NCBI GenBank assembly: GCA_003550325.1
Contig: QKWP01000823.1
Span: forward strand, 68,378-132,377
Direction of reading: 5' to 3'
DNA from: Gigaspora rosea
Taxonomy: Eukaryota > Glomeromycota > Glomeromycetes > Diversisporales > Gigasporaceae
Length of the DNA stretch: 64,000 nt
This document shows, piece after piece, positions 56,886 to 64,000 of this stretch. The number at the start of each line of letters is the position of its first letter. Position 1 is the first letter of the stretch. A model generated the notes under the pieces. It searched no databases and was not told the origin of the DNA. It worked only from the letters and a program-made list of their open reading frames with translations. Made by a program: the position numbers and the translations under genes.

Positions 56886-58290
56886 TCATACTAACAGTCT
56901 CAATAATTGTATCCAAAGCCCTTTTTGTCCTGACTTTGTCTTGGCTTTGTCCTTCGTCAGACTTTTTGCCTTTTTCTTCCAATTCTGAGGTATAAGGCCT
57001 TGAATTAACTTGCTTCTTATAACTTTTTTCTCTTCCTCTCTTTTGCCAAAAATCCTTTTTTCCAACTCCTGTATTGCTACTTCCACAAAAGTACTAGAAT
57101 CTTCCTGAAGTATTTTTTTTAACTCTTCACATGTTTCTTCTTCTATCATTTTCCAAATTTCTGATAGTTTACACATCTTGCCAGGTGTTTTAATGTTTCT
57201 GGCTCCTGCTGACAGATCGCACAAATGTCCGTTTTGTATAGGAGGCCTTCTTATCCTAAGCTCTGACTTTCTAGGCAGTAGGCCATTAAGGCACTTTGTT
57301 CTAAAAATCCATTCCTTATTTTTCCTTTCATCTGTACATCTTCTTCCTTTATACCTTCCTAAAAACCGCTATGTCTTTTTTCAATCTATATTATCCTCTT
57401 CTTTTTCAAAGTTCTTTTTTTCAAACCTCTTGAGTCCTACCCATTCTGCATCTTGTATTGCTAATGCTATTTGACTTATAAACTTGCTAATTGGGCTATC
57501 AATTATGAAGTTCTTCCAATATGGAACTACCTGCTGAATCTTGGTTCAGGACCACTTGATACTTATAGCACTGCTGTTTCTGGCCCTATTTTTTGCAAGT
57601 TTGTCTGCTTTTTCATTTTCTACAATGCCACTGTGCCCTTTAACTTTGTGCATCTCTACTGTCAGCTTCTTGACTTCTTGTATTCAAGAGATCTGCCAGA
57701 GCAAGCTTGCATTCTGCATTTTAAGACACTTCTTAACTTTTTAACTTTTCTGTCTTCTTGATCGCCTGTATTGCTACAAGACTGTCAGTATATATTTGCA
57801 CCTTTGCTTCCTTTGGGGCTACCAATAGTAACATCCATATTGCTCCCAACTTCACTTGAGTTGATGATGGCCATTCTTCCAATTTACAACAGAATGTTTC
57901 TTTACTCTGTCTAACATGATCAGCTGCTTTATTAATTGCCCCCCATCCTATAACAATTCGAGTTTCTTCTTCCTTTAAGTTAGCTAAAACCTATCTGTGA
58001 AAGCCTTTATCGTCTTCTATAAGCTTATCCTCTTTGCCACCTTTTCTAGTTCTCTTATTGCCTCTTGTCCTGTAATACTAGCTTTCATATACTCCTCATT
58101 AATGGTGCTTATAGGTATCTTCACCAAACTCTGTTCTTCTATTTCTGGGATCTCAGAGTATTTTTCTACTGCGTTCTCCCAAGGGATACTTAGCAATTCT
58201 GCTAACTTTTTCAGATCAATATTAAACTCAAATTAATTAAGAATATAGTCATCTTTCTCTTATCTGAACCTTTCTAAACCAAACACTATT
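56886..58290 (-). pseudogene. LINE (non-LTR retrotransposon) 3' fragment with RNase H domain
   Basis: Minus strand. Pieces read SIPWENAVEKYSEIPEIEEQ and ITGQEAIRELEKVAKRISL (58180-58030), IKAFTDR (first RNase H Asp region), ETRIVIGWGAINKAADHVRQ and KAKVQIYTDSLVAIQAIKK (second catalytic Asp), VKGHSGIVENEKADKLAK (third motif with the His and Asp), then LCDLSAGARNIKTPGKM..CKL, a degenerate Cys-rich knuckle, and the tail IWKMIEEETCEELKK ... TKSGQKGLW to 56886. This is the RNase H plus C-terminal part of a LINE ORF2; reverse transcriptase and endonuclease are absent (5' truncation). Stops and frame changes are present; the 112-codon tail is open. It lies inside the Tigger transposase, so it is younger than that element. 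Confidence 0.85.
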
Positions 58291-58419
58291 AAATTCTCTC
58301 TAAACTGAACAAAATCTCCTAGAACATTTGTAAAGTTCGTATAAGCTATATATAACTTTTTGACAACTGAACTTTTCCAAATTCTTACATAGTAAAAAAA
58401 AGCAGTCTCAGCAGTTTGG

Positions 58420-59990
58420 TTTAGAAAAAGTTGACTATATACCTGCAATAAAGCTTTTTGTACTTGGTTTTAAATGACTGAATAACTCTAGCATCTCTGG
58501 GTTGTAGATGCAAAATGGTATTAGATGGAGGATAATGAACTTTAATATTTGTGAGCTTAAATAGTTTGCTGACAGTACTATTTTTTTTTTTGCAATTTTT
58601 TATCAGACCTTCTATACGATATTGTTTATGGTCTTCCACATGGTCTCCCTCTGCGTAATCTACCACGTGGTCTTCTGCATGGTTTACTATATAGTTCTTT
58701 GCGTAGTTGAAAATTGAATTAACCAGCATTATTTTCAGAATTAAAAACCTCACTACTTTTATTATTTTCAAAATCAAATTGATTCTCATTAGTCTCTTGG
58801 GCTTTATTGTTATTGTTATTAGTACCAGAATTAGATGCTTTAGTTGTACTATGGAACCTAGCATTATCTACAATAACAAACTTTTTTGCCCTAAATATGA
58901 AAGCCTTTATCATAAATTTTAATAGTTTTTCCAAATGTCTAATCTCATTTTTGCATACTTATTATTCTTATATATAACCAGAAGTTGCGATATCTTTATA
59001 CCATTAAAGGATTAGCATTTTTTTGATTTACCAATAACAAGAGAATAAAGTTTGTGCAAACCAGTTGCATTTGTAGCAGTAAGGCGTAATTTCTTTAAAT
59101 AGTATCACAATAAACATAATTAATTACGGTACTAATTTTATTCAGGAAAACAAAGACTAAATTTTTTGCCTTTTTTTCTCTTGCTTTGCTAAAGTTTAAT
59201 GTAGTAGCATCCGATAAAACAATCTAGTATTATTAGCAATATATCTATTTTTGGGTTTATATAATGATACAAATCAAAAAATCAAAAATTGTAACTAATT
59301 GAAAAGTTGACAACTAATTGATTAAAAAATTTTTGGCAACTTATATTAAAATCAAATAAAAATCAAACAAAATTCGATTAAAAATTGATTAATCGAAAAG
59401 TTGACAACTAATTGATTGCAAAATTTTTGGCAATTTGTATTACTAGATTCATATTAAGAAAGAAGCTGTTTTAACTTAATTCTCTCATTTGATAAAGACT
59501 ATAAAGGCACATTCACAGTTTTCCTACTAAATTTTTATTAACATAGGGAATTTCATTTCTTAAAGTTTGTGATTTACTATTTAACAACTAAAGATTATCG
59601 TCAGAAATGCCAAGATAATTGGCTAATTCATGATCTTTTAATTTTACCAAATCATTTGTAAGAACCATACTAGCAGCAAAAACTTAATTCACTTAAATTA
59701 TAATTGCCATCTCAAGTAAAGGAAACTTTGGTAACTTGTTTTTGTATTAATTTTGTTCTGTAGCATTTTTTTAAGCAAAAGATATTTTTCACTGTTTTTT
59801 TAAAGTCTTAGTTATAAATGACCTTTCGAGTTTTAGTTTGGGTATCTTCCTATAAACACATCTGCAATGTCTTGGTATCTAACCATTGGATATACTTTAG
59901 TTTATTCACATATTTTTTTACATTACTAAGTTGGCTATATGTTTTCTTTAATTTTGTTCAGGAGGTATAATGAAGAATACGAAACACGAA
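58420..59990 (-). pseudogene. Tigger-type (pogo) transposase, HTH and catalytic core
   Basis: Minus strand. The N-terminal DNA-binding part: KWLDTKTLQMC..GRYPN (~59880), then KLPKFPLLEMA, ANYLGISDDNL and NERIKLKQLL (CENP-B-type HTH, 59760-59480). The segment expected to hold the first catalytic Asp is replaced by a ~115-bp direct duplication (59290-59450). The core resumes SDATTLNFSKARE (59215), NATGLHKLYSLVIGKSKNAN, EKLLKFMIKAFIFRAKKFVI and VDNARFHS (second Asp, ~58885). Then comes a long Asn/Glu/Asp-rich insert, then VHYPPSNTILHLQPRDARVI (third Asp, ~58490) and FKTKYKKLYCRYIVN. The Asp-Asp distance is ~130 codons against ~30-35 in ordinary pogo enzymes. Many stops and frame changes. Confidence 0.9.
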
Positions 59991-61278
59991 AGTTAGCAAA
60001 TATAGTAAAATACAGTGTAAAAGGCTTTTTATATAGTGTTCTGACCCGGGTCAAACGTGTCAGAATTAGGGATGATAAAAAAAATTTTTTTTAACTGTTT
60101 TTTATACCAGGAATGGAGTGATATGTAAATATCACAAAGTGTATGGTTATACGGCAATTTAATGTCGTTACTCCACGTAATTTATTGAACACAATAGGGA
60201 TGTGACTGCAGATTTTCTCTTTTATATACGTACATACGTACATGCCTTGCTGTCACTTTACTGTATTATTAGCTTATTGAAAAATTTTATATGTGCTAAC
60301 TTGTATTAGTTGATCAACTAAAAATCGTCGATTCGTAATTATTAAATAATTTATACAGTAGTAGAATATTCAAAGAAGTCATGCGCGGGAAAATAAGTAA
60401 TCTCCGTAGGCTATTAGTAATAACTTCGTATCCTTTTTTATAAATTTAATTTTGATCTTCGATTAAACTAGTTTTGCGCGATAATGTCGCGCAGCTATCT
60501 AGTAGTTTTGATTTTTTTTAAAAAAAAGACTACTATATAAATTCGAATTTATTAATATTACTGTATCATTACACAACTTTATCAGTCTTTTCAATTAGGA
60601 AGACAATCGAATTCTATGAATTCTATAAATTCTGCATACCGGTATTAAAAACAATGATAATATGCAGGATTCATAGTATTCACAGAATTCGATTGTCTTC
60701 CTAATTTAAAAGTGCAATTAACTTTAAGAAATTTTATGATTGTCCATATGACCCATTGACCCGGGTTACGACCCGGGTCAAGTATTTGACCTGTCGGGTC
60801 ACTATTATCTAACACACTATTTTTATATTGTTTTACAAGTAATATACTGCAAAAAAAAAAGAAATTAATAATTTTTATCGAGCTTATTTGAAATTTAGCA
60901 TATATAAAAAGTACTGGTATATAACTAATAAGTTTCTTATTTTTTATTAATAAAAAAAAACCTGCTATTTAGAAATAAACTTTTGGTCAATAAGTAAGAA
61001 TAGTTTATTATTTATGCTTTAATATGTATAAAGTTCATTAGGGGCACATACAGTTCAAGGTATTGCAATTGACTTTTTGTTATTTAATAGCTAACTAAAG
61101 ACTCTTTTTATAGTTCTTTTTCTTAGACATACAAAAAAGATGATCCCCAAACTTCTATGTACATATCATATATTGATTATGCAAATGTATGCCTCATACT
61201 ATATTTGTCACAAAATGGATACTTGAATTGAAACCAGTTTAAGTTATTAAAAATTCTAATATTTTAATTGTATGTATG
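59991..61278. other. 5' non-coding zone of the Tigger element
   Basis: Contains GACCCGGGTCAA at 60046 and three related words at 60750-60800 (possible ends of a decayed TAGTG.. MITE, 60036-60812), and a 113-bp hairpin (60595-60707). No frame. Confidence 0.5.
60595..60707. repeat. 113-bp hairpin
   Basis: Arms TTAGGAAGACAATCGAATTC and its exact complement, continuing TATGAATTCTATAAATTCTG with some mismatches, around ACCGGT. Confidence 0.88.
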
Positions 61279-61951
61279 CAGGGACAATAATTTTCTGCGA
61301 CAACTAAACTTGGTTATTTACTTCTAATTTCTGCAATAATACAAAAAAAATTCAGATTTTTTGCACAAAAAATTTTCAATTTCTGTACAAAAAAAAAATT
61401 AAATTGTTAATATATTAAAACTTTCCAACAAACTATGTTTGTGTTTGTGTTAACTGATTATCTATCCTTCAAAGGAGTTTTCAAAGATTTCTGTTACTGT
61501 ATTTTGCTATGGAGAGTACCTGGGTCTTTTACTAGTTTTTTTGATTTAGACCCTCCAAATATACTATATAGTGGAGAGTATACTATATAGAGGGTCTTGT
61601 GTATAGAAGATATATAACATAGAACAATTTGTTTGGTAAAAGACCCACCAATTTTGATTTATATACCAGTATGTCATATATATAAATTTTTTTTTTAAAA
61701 AAAAATATTTAAACTGGTAGTATACCTGGTCTTGTACCAAAAATACAGGTTATAGATCTGGTAATACATCTAGTCTAAATAAAAGAGGTACAATTAACTA
61801 GGGGTACTTTACTAGCCAAAATATAGTAAAACTTAAAATAATTAAAGCAATTTAACGGTAATTCTGTGTCTTTTTGTGATAAAATCTGATTTCTGCAAAA
61901 TACTTATGAATTTTGCGGCATATTGCATTTTGCAAAAAATTATGGTCCCTA
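61279..61951. mobile_element. CAGRGACAA-family hAT-like element, short copy
   Basis: 673 bp. Left CAGGGACAATAATTTTCTGC; right inverted TAGGGACCATAATTTTTTGC. It is in opposite orientation to 53080-54960, sharing TTACTTCTAATTTCTGCAAT and CAGATTTTATCACA.AAAGAC. Flanks TATGTATG / TATTAGAG match only in part. Confidence 0.7.
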
Positions 61952-62104
61952 TATTAGAGCTGCTTTTATATATAATTATAAAAATTTTATATAGTTACTT
62001 CAAATATTTAATATTATATTTAGTAACTTTATAGAGGTAATCAGCCTTTTTATAGTCATCCAATTTCCATATTCCGAGCAGGTAATTATATTGAGATGTA
62101 ACTA

Positions 62105-64000
62105 TAATTTGTATTTTTTTATTTGGTCTATTTCACAATATTTTGCAATATATTTCGAAATATTTTGAAATAATAACTATAATATAACCATAATATAACA
62201 TAATATATTATATAATATACTGTATCAATTGTAAGATTTTTGTTATATTACAGGCTATAATAACTTATATAAAATTATATATATATAATTTGCTAATAGA
62301 AGGCCAGATAACACTTCAACATCTAGTGCAAACTATTTTGTTATATGTATAACAAAACCTGTTTTAGAATCTTAATTTGTTTTACTTGTATACAGTAACA
62401 TAAGTATAATATATCTATTTATAATCCAGCAAACATTGAAGTACCAAGAATCTGTTGGTATCTTATTAATATATAGTGGGATATTTGATATTCATATTTC
62501 AAACGATAGTTATATTGGATTTTATAAAATCGTTTAATAATTAATGAACTTGATAGAATCTAGGAGTTAGTAAAACTACAAGAGTGACAACTTATATGAT
62601 ATATGCTAATAAAATGTCTTGCATGATTTTGTATAACAATCAAATAGCTTTATAATAAAAAAATCTGCAATATTATACTAACGAGTCTTTTAGCAATAAT
62701 AACCAAGCACTGATTTAACATATGTTATTGCTATACTATATTGCTACTAGTTGGTAGGTTTATATTTGGTTTATATAGAGATTGCATACATATTGGTATT
62801 CACAAAGACAAAATTCACTGTTTTAAAAATAATCGAAATTGTTAAATACAATCTTATTACTAACTCTATTATACTTAACTAACTATACTTTGTAGAGATG
62901 CTTCAATATGTATATGATATTAAGATAAAATATTATTAGCAAATTTATAGTGGTGAAATTTTTCGAAAGATTTTATAAACCTGTGAAATGTTTTGGTGAA
63001 CTGCAATATAATTCAAAATATTTCACAAAAAATATTTTTTGAAATATTTTATTTCAAAATAATTCAAAATCTTTTCAAAATATTTTAGATCTGAAAAACC
63101 AAACTGGATTAGTATATCTGTAACCTAGATCATATCAAGGGCGTATTGGACAATATTTCAAAATATTTTGAAATTTTGTATAATATTACAAATAGTTTTG
63201 TTTTTTGTTTTATTTATTTATTTTTTTATTTTTTTTCATACTTTACAAAAACACTAGTCTTTTACAAGAAAACCAACAACTATTTGGTACTTTGCAAGAA
63301 CACCAATTTGACTTTGTATACTAACTCAAACTTCTAATACTTTCTAAATTTCTAAAAACACTTCTTTAAAGTAATGATTTAGTTTGGTACAAGTTTTCGC
63401 AAGTTTTTGCTAAATTTTGCTTTATTTATTTTTTTGTTTGACATTTTTTGTTTTTTTTTAAACTTTTTTTATTAATTTATTTTATTCTGGTACTTTGTGA
63501 GAACACTAACTTCTCTAGCGCTTTGCAAGAATATACTAAATTTTTCTGACAATATATAAGAATACCAATACTTATTTCTAAGAAATGGTTTATTTTATTT
63601 TTTTACTTCTCTACTATTTTTTTTAGGAAGTGTTTAGAAAAAAGAGAGAAACATAGATGATATAGTAGTTAAAACAAAAGAAATAGCTGAAGCAAAAATG
63701 TAGTTAAAACAAAGAAGTAAAAATAATAGCTAACTATAAAGTGTGTGAAAATAAGTATATAGTGCTAGTTTTTTTATTTTTTCTTTTACAACTAGTAATG
63801 AAATTAAATGTGACAAAGTGCGAAAGTAGTTAAAATAATATATAATAATGTAAAAATAATACTGTAAAGAATATATAATAATTAAAATTAATATATAATA
63901 AAATATGTAATATTTATTAAATATATTTAATTTAAAAATATAATATATATAATATATAATAATAATAATAAAAAAATATAAAATTTTATATTAAATTGCA
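62105..64000. other. AT-rich end of window, nothing identified
   Basis: Short palindromes of TTTCAAAATATTTTGAAA type (63150-63170 and related words at 62145-62175, 63015-63090), degenerate TACTTTGCAAGAACACCAA repeats (63240-63560) and simple AT sequence. No gene or complete element seen. Confidence 0.5.

Larger units (their letters stand above)
52816..62104 (-). mobile_element. 9.3-kb Tigger-like (pogo superfamily) element with TA target
   Basis: Ends CAGTTACACCTTGATTTAGT and inverted TAGTTACATCTCAATATAAT with TA flanks (52814-52815, 62105-62106). Internal repeats of ATAGTCAC lie near both ends, as is typical of fungal pogo elements. Between the ends lies a minus-strand Tigger-type transposase in two parts (59990-58420 and 56140-55444), interrupted by a LINE fragment. 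Two copies of one hAT family (53080-54960, 61279-61951) and a MITE were also added. Decayed. Confidence 0.8.

Noticed and set aside
57178-57761. Plus-strand frames of 98, 96 and 67 codons
   Set aside because: They are antisense shadows of the minus-strand LINE RNase H region, which has recognisable catalytic motifs.
60036-60812. hAT MITE with TAGTG/GACCCGGGTCAA ends
   Set aside because: The flanking octamers do not match and the GACCCGGGTC word is itself palindromic, so inverted placement is weak evidence.

Overview
The window reads as a very AT-rich, gene-poor, transposon-saturated stretch of a fungal nuclear genome, most likely an arbuscular mycorrhizal (Glomeromycotina, Rhizophagus-like) fungus. 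The assignment is inference. It rests on two decayed Sel1-like-repeat genes with the EKDEHKAF consensus typical of glomeromycete SLR proteins, two pogo/Tigger-type DDE transposases, TTAGGG-like stretches inside small transposons, and a small secreted ET79/aegerolysin-like protein. I see no rRNA, no intact tRNA, no CRISPR and no bacterial-type operon. The only gene that looks whole is the 159-residue secreted protein at 10247-10726.

Most of the window can be explained by reading inverted ends together with their target-site duplications (TSDs). hAT-like elements with 8-bp TSDs dominate: 1868-2118, 3319-5243 enclosing 3359-5124 (which holds a Sel1 pseudogene), 12944-13886, 15153-22298, 17049-22265, 20387-20959, 30280-37312, 30323-32125, 33091-33471, 39921-48941, 42646-44495, 44900-45570 and 46146-46300. 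There are TA-target (mariner/pogo-like) elements, one Mutator-like element with a 9-bp TSD (30433-31964), tRNA-headed retroposons of about 1 kb, one LINE 3' fragment, one non-coding LTR retroelement (33546-36247) and one solo LTR (18358-19187).

Layout. 1-12 kb: scattered MITEs, the Sel1-carrying hAT nest, one possible decayed spliced gene (6930-7580) and the secreted-protein gene. 12-26 kb: a Russian-doll nest. A TAGGCCTCC-ended hAT (15153-22298) holds a CAGTGTTG-ended hAT (17049-22265), which holds a pogo-type element (17177-22122). The transposase of that element is split by a solo LTR, a TA-target MITE and a hAT MITE. A 3.8-kb element (22303-26073) then landed inside the outer hAT's own TSD. 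26-30 kb: foldback MITEs, an unusual six-hairpin array (27463-28600) and A-rich degenerate repeats. 30-37 kb: a second nest (hAT > hAT > MULE; hAT > retroposon > LTR element and MITE). 37-49.6 kb: a palindromic-repeat array split by two retroposons. The second retroposon (39342-49456, 14-bp TSD) is itself split by a 9-kb hAT (39921-48941). 52.8-62.1 kb: a 9.3-kb Tigger-like element with TA TSDs, whose transposase is interrupted by a LINE fragment and accompanied by two copies of one hAT family. 62-64 kb: AT-rich sequence with nothing identifiable.

No cellular pathway is encoded here. The value of the window is a nested insertion record with a readable relative order, several candidate new transposon families, a possible host-gene capture, and one evident assembly artefact (a 79-bp exact duplication around a single N at 39707).
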